64,000 nt of DNA from Bromus sterilis (GCA_950022295.1 OX465599.1:286337501-286401500), one strand, 5' to 3'; positions 43,354-54,889 are shown, counted from the first letter of the stretch. Numbers and translations: made by a program. The notes: generated by a model from the letters alone, not told the origin.

Positions 43354-43507
43354 TCTCCATGACGGGATTCTTCCAAAGACAGAACCTTTTTTCGTGATCA
43401 CGCCGTTGTTCCGTCGTCGCCGCGCTTCCAAGATCAAGAGCGCCAGCAGACCTCTTCCCGGAACCCTCCCGAAGGGAGGATTGACCTTCGGGAGCTTCCC
43501 CTCCACC

Positions 43508-44462
43508 ATGTATGCTTGCCGGATGATCCGTGAGTAGTCTACCTTGGACAATGGGTCTTTGTTCAGTAGCTATGTGATGTTCTCCTCCCCTCTTTGTTCT
43601 TCATGGCTTAGACCATGTGAGCTGCCCTACATGATCAAGGCACATAGGTAATTCTTTCTGCTGTTGCTATGCTGAGTTTGCTGGGATCTGATGGATTATG
43701 ACACTATGTTCAGTTTGTGATGGAGTAATATATTTGGTTCTTATCTTTTATATTTTTGTTCCTAAGTAATTCTTTCATGTTCTTCGTTGCTTTCTATTGA
43801 TTTGACCAAGTAGTAGGTAGTGACCCCAAGTGGGAACGTTATGCTCGATTGTGGGTTCATGCCCCTTGGTGACACGCTTGAGTGACAGAAACATGAGTCT
43901 AGGGGATGTGTTGTTGCCACAAGGGGGAAAACAACAGTGCTTGTAACCGCGGTTTCAAGGATTGTTTACTTTACGCAAAGTTCTTTTAATGCAGTTGTCT
44001 GTTGCGTTGGGTTTACACTTTGGGTGGGGCTCGCAACTTAATAACAGCGAGATGTTCTGGACAAATATCTCAAGGTGGATGATTAGTAGTAGATGTAGTT
44101 TGATTTCGGTCTACATTTTTTGGCGTACCGCCCATGCTTTTGATCCTCTTCCTTTCTTTTTAGCATAGTTAGCATCATGGTGCGTTTTTAATCCTCTCAA
44201 TTTCCCAGCTATGATTTGTTTACCTCGCATAGCAGCCTTATCGTCTTTTGGGAGAGAGACATCACTAGTGAACATCACGGGACCCCGGTCCATATTCTCA
44301 TCACTGTTTACACGCTCAATTTATTTCCTGCTTTTACTTTCCAATCGCAATTACTATTATCCTTTATCCCTTGCGTTTGATCCTTTGTAAACAACAAGAC
44401 CGGAGAGATTGACAACCTCTCTGAACTTCGTTGGGAGCAAAGTTATTTGTGTCTGTGTGCAG
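43508..44462 (+). other. LTR leader ATG and 933-bp intron candidate (Gy5)
   Basis: The donor CCGTGAGT is at 43530 and the acceptor GTCTGTGTGCAG ends at 44462. The joined frame would read through more codons than in Gy1 and Gy2 because the QLRR-stop block is replaced here. Confidence 0.5.
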
Positions 44463-44649
44463 TTCCACGTCAACCGCTAAATTTCTAGCGCCGTTGTCAT
44501 CTACTTTGCCGCTTTCGGAGTCCTACGGGATACAAACCTTATCCTCCACATAGGGGAAATTTGCTGCTATCCTACATCTCACCTTCCACTTGGGGTAACC
44601 AACAAAGGGCCAGAATCCATTATCATCTCTCGCACATCAAGCAAATTTC

Positions 44650-44667
44650 TGGCGCCGTTGCCGGGGA
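44650..44667 (+). promoter_or_regulatory. Primer-binding site of Gy5
   Basis: TGGCGCCGTTGCCGGGGA lies ten bases after the LTR end. Confidence 0.9.
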
Positions 44668-44801
44668 CTCCAATCGTCAAGATAGGGGAGTTGCACACTA
44701 TCTTTTACCTTTGCTTTTTAGTCTTGTTAGTTCATCCTTCAGTTTTTATCTTAGTGTTCTTTATCGAAAAGCACAAAAAATTGCCTGTACTTGCTGCTGC
44801 T

Positions 44802-45046
44802 ATGGGTTCCACTGAAAACACCAAGTTGTGTGACTTCACTAGTCACAACAACAATGACTTTATCTGCACTCCTATTTCCACACTGCCACTTCAGCTACCT
44901 CTTATGAAATTAATCCTGCCTTGCTAAACCTTGTTATGAGAGATCAATTCTCTGGTGCTGGAGATGTTGCTTCTTTACACTTGAATAATTTTGTTGAGCT
45001 ATGTGATAGGAAAAAGTATAAAGAAGTAGAAGGTGATGTTGTTAAG
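44802..45046 (+). pseudogene. gag: Gag of Gy5, N-terminal part
   Basis: The ATG at 44802 opens MGSTENTKLCDFTSHNNND. A frameshift near 44890 moves to the frame that reads NPALLNLVMRDQFSGAGD and then LHLNNFVELCD. This is the start of an Athila-type gag. The Maximus-type Copia interrupts it at 45046, and the domain continues at 58233. Confidence 0.7.
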
Positions 45047-46567
45047 TGAAAGTGCAATATATCGACCAGAGGGAGGTGAATTGGAGATTTTCAATTTTAC
45101 TACCAGATTTTGGTTTTCTTCAGGAATGAAGCAATCATGAAGCTGAAGAAGTAACCAAAATCATGAAGAAATAAAACTTCACAGAATGTAATCATTAGGG
45201 CAGCTCATCATAACGCAACAGAAATAAATCAATTCAGATAAGCAGAAGTGCTTCAGATGCATAGTATGAAGACAAAGAGCAGAGGGAGATCTGAAGCATA
45301 AGAAGTCAACATAGCAAATACTGAAGCTTAAGAGGTTGAAGAGATAGCACCAGATATTGAAGACATTGGTTTGGTAGACTAGTTCAAGTTGCTGTGACAA
45401 CTCTACGTCTGGTTGGAGAGGCTGAGATTCAACTCAGAAGACTTAGTCTTCACCTTGTTCTCTTTGAACTAGAGTCCTCAGACTCCGTCCAATAACTCAG
45501 GTGAGTCTTCAAGGTAGACTCCCGAAACTTTCACAGACTCATTCACTCAGGGAAGTCACAATTTCATCTTGACTTCCTCAGACCAAAGACTTCTACACTG
45601 GCTGGAAGATCACAGTCTTCAAGAGTAAAAAGCTTCAGATCACTCGAACCGACTTCCTCAGAAATGCTCAACTACTCAGGCTGGTGGTTTTCCTCACATA
45701 GGTTCTTCAGTTTCCTCAGAGGTGGGTTGCTCTCAAATGACAAGTGTCAGTTTTTCTCTCGGAGCAGCCATCCCACAAATGGGGCTGGGGGTGGCTATTT
45801 ATAGCCGCGGAGCAACCCGAGGTGAAAGGACATAAATGCCCATGCATGCAATTACCCTCATGCCCTCGGAAATGACCGTTGCTAGACAAGTTCTAGCCTC
45901 TCACCACGTAACACGTGGCACGGTCAAAGTATTCTCTCTCCAGACTCCTCAACCGAAGTTAGTTACCTCAGTGTCCTGAAGAACAACGTCTCAGATACAC
46001 GAGGACTGAACTTCTACTGCAGGAGATAACTCTCTCTTCAGGAGAACTGCACTCGCAGTCTCCAGACTCCTCAACCGAAGACAGATTCCTTAGTGTCCTG
46101 AAGAACAAGGTCTCAGACACCCGAGGAACTGAACTTCTACTGCAGGAGATTTCCTCGGGGTTTTTCTTCAGGATTCCTAATTGAGCACTTCCTCAGAACT
46201 TCGGAACTTGTTTTCTTCAACCCCTCCAACAGTGCGGTGTTTTCCTACGACTCAAGAAGTATAAAAAGTCTTAGCGAAGAATACGCTTCAACTTCGTCTT
46301 CAGCACGAACGTCCTCAGGATCTTCCTCAGCTTCAGCTTCAACCGAACGCTTCAGGATCCTGATTCCTCAGGATTTCGCGCAACTTCATTCTTATGGAAA
46401 CGCACCGATTTCTCCAATGTTCCTCAACATTTTGGGGGGTCGACATTGGTGGTTAAACACCTCATCAGGGTCTGTTCTCCTGTGTATACTCACAAACACA
46501 TCAGTCCCTTAACCGTTTTGTCATCAAACTCCAAAACCTCAAGGGGTGGGCACTTGATGCACTTACA
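45047..46567 (-). mobile_element. 3' LTR of the Maximus-type element (1,521 bp)
   Basis: It is bounded by TGAAAGTGC and GCACTTACA. It contains a TATA box (CTATAAATAG on the minus strand, 45795-45804) and many CTGAAG and CTGAGG hexamers. Confidence 0.9.
45795..45804 (-). promoter_or_regulatory. TATA box of the Maximus-type 3' LTR
   Basis: CTATAAATAG on the minus strand sits between GC-rich flanks. The identical box in the 5' LTR (57455-57464) would drive the element. Confidence 0.65.
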
Positions 46568-46581
46568 ATCTCCCCCTTTTT
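46568..46581 (-). promoter_or_regulatory. Polypurine tract of the Maximus-type element
   Basis: AAAAAGGGGGAGAT on the minus strand abuts the 3' LTR. Confidence 0.85.
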
Positions 46582-47082
46582 GGTGATTTGATGACAATCA
46601 GGTTAAGCTTCAACGGGGATAAAATTATGAGTTTTAAGAATAAAAACTTTGAAGAACATTTTTATCATTAAGTTGGATATAATGAAGCTCCCCCTGAGGA
46701 TGTGCATATGAGTTGAAGAATTTTTAATATCTGAAGCATTTTGAGGTATATGAGGAGCTCCCCCTATATCCAGGCATTTTTGAAACAGTGCATGTTATGA
46801 AGTGTTTGAGGAATTTAAACAACACACTGAGAGAGGTGTTTGCAGAGATAATCACATGCATATATGATAAACTTGAGGAAATAGCATAAGGTAACTGAGG
46901 AATAGTATCAGGCAAACACCAAAATTACAGTTTACAACTCGTTACAAAAAAATCTGAAGAATGAGAGTTGTAACTGAAGAACCCCATAACTAAAACCCGC
47001 TTGAAGACTAACAGATTTCTCCCCCTTTGTCATAAAATGAACAAAAAGGGAAAACTGAAGCTAACGCCCCTTTGAAGATGCG
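46582..47082 (-). other. Non-coding stretch between ORF3 and the polypurine tract
   Basis: About 500 bases contain AGCTCCCCCT runs and CTGAAGAA-type repeats, but I see no reading frame of note. Confidence 0.5.
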
Positions 47083-50000
47083 TCAAGGCTGAGGTGAGTC
47101 ACGCCTGAGGCAATCCGTGGCAGTATGAGGACAGGAAGCAGTGTCTTCAGCTTCTTCAGCAGTCATCTCCTGGTTTGAAGAATAAGAGTCCATGGCCGGA
47201 GGAGAAGTTGTGCAGCGTCTGAATTGCCTCGGGGGTTTGATTGCAGGAATCGGAGTCTTTTGAAGATCCAAATTTGCAAGGTCTTCAGGGGTGATTACTT
47301 CTTTCATCAAGGCATCGAGATGTTGATATGTATGATGAGTGTACTGATGCACCTTCTTCACTGAAGAATGTGTCTGAGCCATGTAGCTTAGGATTTCGGT
47401 AAACTGACACTTCACCCAATCATGATTTCGGTCAACCTTCTGATGAAGACTAATCAGAAGCTCTCGGTCTGTCATCACTCGAGCCTGAGTCGTGTCCTCA
47501 GTAGAGGCATGAGTTCTTGTTTCATCAGTAGTTCGAGACTGAGGATGACGAATGTTTCCACCAAGGGAATTGGTCGGGAGAACTTCTTCATAGAATATGC
47601 CTTTGCCCTTGTTATTTGAAGCAATCGTATGCTGAAGCACTTCGACAGGCGGCAGATTTGTCCTATGATTTGGGTGATTAGGTTGAAAATCAATACCAGT
47701 CGTGGCTCGGATGAGCTTCATGATCCATGGCGCGTATGGCTTCAGGATATGAGGATTCTGTGCTGCATCAACCAGAGTTCTGAAGAAGAAGTCAGGAACG
47801 TTGATTGACCCACACATGCAGAGGTTGTGGAGTATGTTCTTCATAATGCCAATGACTTCTTCAGCAGAGGATTCATAGCCTTTAATGGGGCAGAAGGTCT
47901 TTGCCAGAATCCGATACAATGTACTTGGCAGATACAGAAGTTCAGAAACTAGAAACTTTGTGAGAGCTGGGGCTTCAGGGGCCTGAGGCTTCATGAGCAT
48001 GTTCATCAGGTCATCTCAAAGAATTTGAGACCCATAGGAGCAAGCAGTTGGGGAAGTGCACTGAGGCAACTCAAGAATGTCAATTGCTTCAGGAACAGTG
48101 ATGGTGTAGTGATGATGCTCAGTCATCCACTCGAGGACCCAGGTGTTGATATCCAGAGGATCTCCTGAAACATACAAAGTTGCATAAAACGGAAGCACAA
48201 GCTCTTCATTCCAGTGGATGCATTCGGAGCAGAACTGAAGCATCTTGGCATCATGCAGATCCTGAAGCACACTGTTGAAGTAGGGAAGGGCTTCCATATC
48301 CATTAGAGGAATATGTTTGTGAGGAAACAGTTTGTTTTGCTTATAGAGAACTGAAGCATAATAGTTCTTCTGAGTGGCAGTCCAGAACCTCAGCAGCTTT
48401 CGAGGTGGAGCAGAATGATATGGATTGCGAATCCCTTCTTGGAAGAAACTCACGGCATTGAAGAAATCAGTAGCATCGAAGCTTGGGGTAACATCAGCTT
48501 CAAGGTCACGGAAGAATGGTTGCTTCTGCTTCGGACACAAGGACCGAGCTTGAACTAGGCCTTGAGGTGGTGGAGGCGCTTGAGGCACTTCAATCTGAAG
48601 AGAGGCTTGAGGCTGAGGCGGAGCCGCTGCAGATGCTTCAGGCACAGATGTGTTGAGGTCCTTGGGAAGACGAGGTGATGTGGCCTGTTTGTCTTCAGAG
48701 CCATCCTTTGAGGCTTCAGCATGAGCATTTGTACTGTTTTCTTCTTCAGGAGGAGCATTTGTGCTGTGCTCGGCTTCAGTTTCAGTTTCAGCGGTGGGGG
48801 GATCGGGCTTAGGATCAGCAGTGGTAGTGTCAGCAGCATCAGTATCAGTAGTAGTGGTTGCTGCAGCATCAGTATCAGCAGCAGAATTTGTGGGAGCACT
48901 TGTGGCTTCTGGGTCATCAGCATCAGACGCTGAGGACGATGCACCCACTGATTCTTCAGACTGCAGAGAAGTATCAAGAAGCACCTCGGTTACGGTGTTG
49001 GAGTGAGGCTCAGGTGAGAAGACGGTATGAGTCGGTGAGTTGGTCAGCCCATAATCCTCATCATGGACGCGAGGAGTTCCATGATCCATAATGTCGACGT
49101 CCATGTCTGCAATCTCAGTTATAGTCGGTGGCGGTGGGGACGTAGGAGTTGGAACAATGGGTGTTGCAGCAGGGGGTGGAGTGAAGACGATTAAGCTGCG
49201 CTGAGGATTTGGAGGTGGAGTTGAGGGAGCAGTATTGAGAGCGGTGGTATCAGCGGCCTGTGATGTTGGAGGAGATGAGGAAAGTAGTGTAGCATCAATG
49301 GGGTCCTCAACAGTGGGTTTCTTCGCAGCAGGTGGAGTTGAGGGTTGGGCTTCAGGCAGGCGCTTGAGGCTTTTGGCAGAGGCATCAGTGGGTACTGAGG
49401 AAGCAGGTTGTCGAAGCTTCATCAACTTGGCCATCTGTTGTGAGATTCGTTCCTTGGATTTTCCAATATAAGTACGGTTGGGAGCGAACTCAATGTTGAG
49501 GCGTTGAACTTCACATTGATGCTCAGTAAACTCCTGAGGAGTAACTTCAGTGATAGGTTTCTTCTTGAATTCACTGAGGACTTTCTTAAGTTTGTCCTTC
49601 AACTGTTTCTGAAGATCACGTTGATGAATCTCATTTATGAGGAACTGTTGAACATAGAACTTGATGTCTTTAGGGATGTCCAAATCATCAAGCAGAGTGT
49701 CAGGCTTGACAGACCAAATTTCAATGTACTCCAAGATCTTCTTGGGATCAAGGAGAAGCGGGATTTCTGAACCCGTTGCTTCAGCTTTGTGTCTGGCCGC
49801 AGCACGCACATATTCAATCTTATCAGCTTCAGTGGCGACAAAGCCGGCCAAATCCTCAAATTCATGTTCATCATCAGAGGTTTGAGGAGTATGATGAATG
49901 GCGCCACGCATAGCAGTTTTCTTTGGTGAGGGGCGTGGGCCGCGTTGAAGAACAGTTTTGGTCTTCAGCTGAGACTAAGGCATTGTGGTTGAGGCCTCAG

Positions 50001-50646
50001 GAGAATTACCAGATTCATCAGTGCGAATCCTTGAGGAGGGGGCAGCACCAGCCGTGCGTTGACATGAGGAACCGACACCTTGAGGCTTAGATGAGGACTG
50101 CATGGAGGGCTTGATGCCAGCAGCCTTTTTGTGGTGCTGAGGCGGAGGTTGTGGCCTGGGTTGAGCCTGAGCCTGAGGCGGAATCTGTATTGATGCAGTC
50201 ATGTCACGAACCAGATCCCTGACACGGCTACGACTGCGCTTGAGATATTGAGCATATGCATCAGGAAAGTCTTCAGGAGTGTGCATTGTTGTGGGATCAG
50301 GAATGACGCCTGGTGCAGGTGGAGGTCGAGCCTTGATACCCAAGGTCTTCAGTGGCGGATTCACGGCAAACATTTCCTCATGTTGAGGATTAAGCCATTG
50401 ATAGGCCACCCAACGCTTGGCCCATTCCCTCGTGATCTTCTGTACCCGTTTCTTACGTTCATCGGCGGTTTCTCGTTCGGGAGTCTTCAGCTTCTCATAG
50501 AGCTCAGGAGGCAAGTCTTTAGCGGTATCAGTGTGCTTACGCCGAGGAGCCATTTTCTTCAGCTGAGGAGACTGAGGAATTGTACGTTCGAGGTGAGCTT
50601 CAAATGAAGTGAGACTATGAGAACCATACGATTCCTCAGCAGACAT
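47083..50646 (-). pseudogene. ORF3 of the Maximus-type element: one frame of about 1,190 codons with two in-frame stops
   Basis: Three open segments, 50646-49975 (223 aa), 49911-48016 (631 aa) and 48006-47083 (307 aa), share one frame. They are separated only by a TAG at 49975-49977 and a TGA at 48016-48018, with coding-like sequence on both sides. Segment 1 is basic and Pro-rich. Segment 2 has a charged helical N-terminal part (around LQKQLKDKLKKVLSEFKKK), a long Pro/Thr/Ala/Asp low-complexity linker, then a globular part with FYATLYVSGDP and WVLEWMTEHH. Segment 3 continues the globular part and ends in a disordered tail. I see no signal peptide or membrane segment, so the env-like label used for SIRE relatives is not supported. 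The globular part resembles, from memory, the 'putative plant transposon protein' family. Its function is unknown. Confidence 0.6.
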
Positions 50647-51672
50647 GTACCTGTGACAGAATTAAGTTGCGAGGGAAGTGGGGTACGGTTATATGCGTTC
50701 ATGAGGAATAGGCTGAGGAAAACAAAGGAATGAGGGATAGGTATAGGTCTCAGAAAGCTAGTAGTACAGTTGAGGATTAACTGGCTTGAGGACACAACAG
50801 AACTGAGGAATAATACGCTGAGGAATAATCCACTGAGGAATAAGCATACTTGACTTGAGGCGAAAGTTGAGGAACAACGAGTCTTCGTCCCCGGCGACGG
50901 CGAACTCCGGCGACGTTAGCACACGAGCTTGAGGAGCTCAAGGGCAGCGGAGCGAGAGGGAGAGGAGCGGTGGGGGGAAATGACCGGGGGGGTAGAGGGC
51001 TATTTATAGAGGGGTGAAAGCTGAGGGGTTGCGAAATTTGTGGACCAGATAGCCCCTGATTGTTGGGATCCTCAGTGGATATCTTAATGGTGGATAAGCA
51101 CGACGTGCGGTAAAATCGCTACAAATTTAAGACAGTTGTAACAGAAAATCCGTGATTTGAGGAAATTGAGGACAAGGGCTGAGGTTGAAGACAAATGGTT
51201 TCAGGCTGATGAATGCAGACTTACGGTTTCAGCCTGAGGAATACATGTTTTCCGGATGAACGCATATGAGATAGACAGATTAGAGAAGTGAGCACAGAGG
51301 GACGGGTCCGATCACGTTCACCTAGATGAAGAAGCAAAAGTTGAAAAGCAATAACTATAGGTGAACGCTGTTGAGGACAAACACGGTAATCATTAGTAAT
51401 GAAGACTTCAAATCCTGAGGAAGTTGAGAGACAACAAATCCTGAGGAAGGTGAGGAACAACAAATCCTGAGGTGTTTGGGCAGTGGCGCTACCCACCTTA
51501 TAGGTAATGAGACACTTGATACCATACAATTGTCGTATGAATCTTGAGTCCATTCCACGTTAATTTCTTCACACTTAGCAAGGTAGTTCCTCATGATTTG
51601 AGGAGTACGACGCAACGTGTGTTGTGCATCAGGATTCTTCAATATTGTTTAAGCGTTAGGATGTGTGTCCAT
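50647..51672 (-). other. Non-coding spacer between pol and ORF3
   Basis: About 1 kb without a credible gene, very rich in TGAGGAA/CTGAGGA words. Splice or internal-promoter signals for ORF3 would be expected here, but none is clear. Confidence 0.5.
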
Positions 51673-52782
51673 TCACTGGACGTTTGAGGAATCTAAGATA
51701 TTTAGCTCACACCTCAGAGTGCTAAATCGCTTCTCATCCAAAGGCTTAGTGAATATATCAGCAAGTTGGTCTTCAGTCTTCACGTGGCTGATGACGATAT
51801 CTTCCTTCAATACATGATCCCGAAGAAAGTGATACCGAATCTCAATATGTTTCGTCCTCGAGTGCTGTACTGGATTCTGAGAGATCTTGATGGCGCTCTC
51901 ATTGTCACATAGCAGTGGTACTTTCTTCAGGTTGATGCTGTAGTCCTTCAGAGTTTGCTTCATCCAAAGAAGCTGTGAGCAGCTAGCGCCAGCAGCAATG
52001 TATTCAGCTTCAGCAGTGGAGAGGGAGACGCAGTTCCGCTTCTTCGATGACCAGCACACTAGAGAACGTCCGAGGAAATGACATGTTCCTGAGGTAGACT
52101 TCCGATCCACTCGATCTCCAGCATAATCTGAGTCTGAGTATCCGACGAGATCCAGCTGTTTGCCTTTTGGATACCATAAGCCTAGCGACGGGGTGTGAGC
52201 CAAATATCGAAGAATTCGTTTCACCGCTTGGTGATGCGATTCCTTAGGTGCCGCTTGGAATCGGGCACACATGCAAACGCTCAACATTATATCAGGCCTT
52301 GATGCACATAGATATAGCAGACAACCTATCATGGAGCGGTATACCTTTTGATCGTAGTCCTTGACATTTTCATCAGGGCCAAGTTGTCCATTTGTGGGCA
52401 TTGGTGTCTTGATGCCCTTGCAGTCTTGCATCCCGAATTTCCTAAGGCACTCCTTGAGGTACTTCTCCTGAGAGATGAAGATGCCGTTGCGTTGTTGACG
52501 AATTTGAAGCCCTAAGAAGAACTTCAGTTCGCCCATCATGGACATCTGATACTGTTCACTCATCAAGAATGCAAATTCTTCACTGTATTTCTTGTTAGAG
52601 CATCCAAATATTATGTCATCAACATAAATTTGACATATGAATAATGCATCATCATATCGTTTTGTGAAAAGAGTTGGATCGAGGGAACCAGATTTGAAGC
52701 CCTTGCTGATGAGGAAGTCCGTTAGTGTGTCATACCAAGCCCGAGGGGCTTGCTTCAGTCCATAGAGGGCTTTCTTCAATTT
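51673..52782 (-). CDS. pol: Reverse transcriptase C-terminal part and RNase H of the Maximus-type Copia
   Basis: The frame continues the upstream pol frame after a single TAA (52783-52785). It starts KLKKALYGLKQAPRAWY, the Copia RT hallmark, and includes the catalytic YVDD box (about residue 52). RNase H follows with GYSDSDYAGD and STAEAEYIAA, and then LADIFTKPL near the end. It encodes about 369 codons to the natural pol stop. The annotated first residue corresponds to a TTG, not an ATG, because this is an internal fragment. Confidence 0.85.
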   Translation of the reverse strand, partial: KLKKALYGLKQAPRAWYDTLTDFLISKGFKSGSLDPTLFTKRYDDALFICQIYVDDIIFGCSNKKYSEEFAFLMSEQYQMSMMGELKFFLGLQIRQQRNGIFISQEKYLKECLRKFGMQDCKGIKTPMPTNGQLGPDENVKDYDQKVYRSMIGCLLYLCASRPDIMLSVCMCARFQAAPKESHHQAVKRILRYLAHTPSLGLWYPKGKQLDLVGYSDSDYAGDRVDRKSTSGTCHFLGRSLVCWSSKKRNCVSLSTAEAEYIAAGASCSQLLWMKQTLKDYSINLKKVPLLCDNESAIKISQNPVQHSRTKHIEIRYHFLRDHVLKEDIVISHVKTEDQLADIFTKPLDEKRFSTLRCELNILDSSNVQ

Positions 52783-54513
52783 TTACACCATATCAGGCTT
52801 CTTTGCGTCTTCAAAACCTAGAAGTTGAGCAACATATACTTCTTCCTCGATATTACCATTGAGGAAAGCACTTTTCACATCCATTTGATATAACTTGATA
52901 TTATGATGGTTAGCGAATGCAAGCATAATACGAATGGATTCAAGTCTAGCAACAGGAGCGAAAGTTTCACCGAAGTCGATCCCCTCGACTTGAGTATATC
53001 CTTGAGCTACGAGACGAGCTTTGTTTCTGATGACTTGTCCATCTTCATCGAGTTTGTTGCGGTAGATCCACTTCGTGGCGATGACATTGTGAACTCGAGG
53101 ATCAGGACGTTTGACTAGTTCCCAAACATCATTCAGTTTAAACTGAAGAATTTCGTCTTGCATTGCCTGAATCCATTCCGCTTCTTGGAATGCCTCGGTG
53201 ACTTTGGTGGGCTCTGAAATTGATACAACCGAGAAATGCCTACAAAAGTTAGCTATACGATTAGCTCTTGCACGAGTAAGAGGACCTGGTAGGTTGACGT
53301 CAGCGAGGATTTTGTCCACTTGAACTTCATTTGCCACATGAGGAAGTCGAGGAGGATGATCTTGAGGCGCATCCTCTTCACTGCTGTCAGATTCATTTGC
53401 ATCAGCTTCAGGTGCTTCAGGAGCTTCAGGGGTATCAGGAGCCTCAGGATCAGGATCGTCATCAGTATTATTTGCATCAGGATTTGGATGTTCTTCAGGA
53501 GCAGGAGGTATGTGGATTTCTTCAGGATGATCCACAGGAATGATATCACCAGCACCCATCTTCTTGATCTGTTCTTCTGGTGGTGCTTCACCTAAATCAT
53601 GTGGCAGGTGCTCTCTTTGGGAGCCATCAGATTCATCAAATCGCACGTCTACAGTCTCAACAATTTTATAATGACTAATATTGAAGACTCTGTAGGTGTG
53701 CGAGTTGATACCATAACCAAGCATGAAACCCTCACATGCTTTGGGTGCAAATTTGTACTGGTGACGAGGATCACGAATCCAGCAAGGTGCACCGAATACT
53801 TTGAAGTAACTTACATTGGGTTTCTTACCGACCATTAACTCGTATGATGTTTTATTGAAGAACTTGTGAAGATACACTCGATTGACGATGTGGCATGCAG
53901 TGTTGATTGCTTCAGCCCACCACTTGAGTGGAGTATTGTACTCAGCCAGCATCGTGCGAGCCATATCGATGAGGGTTCGGTTCTTCCTCTCAACAACTCC
54001 ATTTTGCTGAGGAGTGTAAGGCGCAGAGAATTCATGAGTGATTCCTGAGTCATTGAGGAAATCTTCCACACCGAAGTTCTTGAACTCAGTGTCGTTGTCG
54101 CTTCGAATGTGCTTGATCTTCAGGTTGTAGTTGTTCATGACTCGGAGGGCGAAGCGCTTGAGGATTGCTGGGGTTTCTGACTTATAGAGAAGAAAATGCA
54201 CCCAAGTGTATCGTGAGAAGTCATCAACAATAACAAGAACATACATATTACCTCCAAAGCTTGAATACTTTGGAGGACCGAATAGACCCATGTGAAGCAA
54301 TTCCAGAGGTCTTGTAGTAGTCATGATTGTCTTGGCAGGATGCTTGGCCTTGGTCATCTTTCCAGCTTCGCAAGCACCACATAGCCAGTCCTTCGTGAAT
54401 CTGATTTCCTCAATTCCGAGGACATGTTTCTTCAGTACCAGCTTCTGGAGATTCCTCATTCCAGCGTGGCCGAGTCTTCGATGCCATAGCCAGCATTCTG
54501 AAGCTCGAGCCAT
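52783..54513 (-). CDS. pol: GAG-pre-integrase, integrase and reverse transcriptase N-terminal part (Maximus-type Copia)
   Basis: In order: WLWHRRLGHAGMRNLQKL with CGACEAGK (zinc-binding HHCC region), then the integrase core. The core keeps RSDNDTEF and the Glu in VVERKNRT. However, the first catalytic Asp of HMDLFGP is Gly here (codon GGT at 54288-54290), so the integrase should be inactive. A long acidic linker rich in PEAPEAP and DANESDSSEED follows. RT begins with VWELV, TKWIYRNKLDEDG, ARLVAQGYTQ and MDVKSAFLNG. A TAA at 52783-52785 stops it where relatives have Tyr in the VYKL-type motif. Confidence 0.85.
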   Translation of the reverse strand: MARASECWLWHRRLGHAGMRNLQKLVLKKHVLGIEEIRFTKDWLCGACEAGKMTKAKHPAKTIMTTTRPLELLHMGLFGPPKYSSFGGNMYVLVIVDDFSRYTWVHFLLYKSETPAILKRFALRVMNNYNLKIKHIRSDNDTEFKNFGVEDFLNDSGITHEFSAPYTPQQNGVVERKNRTLIDMARTMLAEYNTPLKWWAEAINTACHIVNRVYLHKFFNKTSYELMVGKKPNVSYFKVFGAPCWIRDPRHQYKFAPKACEGFMLGYGINSHTYRVFNISHYKIVETVDVRFDESDGSQREHLPHDLGEAPPEEQIKKMGAGDIIPVDHPEEIHIPPAPEEHPNPDANNTDDDPDPEAPDTPEAPEAPEADANESDSSEEDAPQDHPPRLPHVANEVQVDKILADVNLPGPLTRARANRIANFCRHFSVVSISEPTKVTEAFQEAEWIQAMQDEILQFKLNDVWELVKRPDPRVHNVIATKWIYRNKLDEDGQVIRNKARLVAQGYTQVEGIDFGETFAPVARLESIRIMLAFANHHNIKLYQMDVKSAFLNGNIEEEVYVAQLLGFEDAKKPDMV

Positions 54514-54576
54514 GAGGCATGTAGCAACCTGAGGACATTTAGAGAAATCTACAATATATAGATCACCTTTCCTAAC

Positions 54577-54889
54577 TCAACTGAAGACAATGGAGTTATC
54601 GCTAACCATATAGACAATACAACCATATTTTCAGAAGACAACAACGAGATGAAGATCACAGAGCATAGATACAGACATCAAGTTGTATCCAAGTGATTCA
54701 ACAAGCATGACTTTATCAATGTGTTGGTCTCGAGAGATAGCCACTCTGCTGAGACCCAATACCTTACTTTTACCTTTATCAGCGAAGGTGACGGTTTTCT
54801 TTGAAGAAGGACTCAGTGATGATTCCATAAGAAGGCTTCTGTCACCAGTCATGTGATTTGTACATCCACTGTCCATCACCCATTAAGTC
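54577..54889 (-). pseudogene. pol: Copia aspartic protease, with in-frame stops
   Basis: WVMDSGCTNHMTGD is the classic Copia protease active site (Asp-Ser-Gly). The frame then meets TGA codons at 54631-54633 and 54577-54579 before joining the integrase frame. A TAA at 54883-54885 precedes it. All three stops are in the pol frame. Confidence 0.8.

Larger units (their letters stand above)
42969..44639 (+). mobile_element. 5' LTR of Gy5 (1,671 bp)
   Basis: It starts TGATATGTCCCAAACG and ends CTCGCACATCA. The TATA box is the strongest of the family (TATATATATAT, 43343-43353). The leader ATG at 43508 reads ATGTATGC rather than ATGGACGC. A primer-site-like AAATTTCTAGCGCCGTTG lies inside the LTR at about 44477-44494. 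Confidence 0.85.

Noticed and set aside
46237..46512. Identical 91-aa Ser/Thr-rich frames in both Maximus LTRs (also 57897-58172)
   Set aside because: They are on the opposite strand to the element and simply reflect LTR identity.
48555..49006. Several frames on both strands within ORF3 (for example 48555-48977 minus, 48761-49006 plus)
   Set aside because: They are shadows of the low-complexity Pro/Thr/Ala linker of ORF3.
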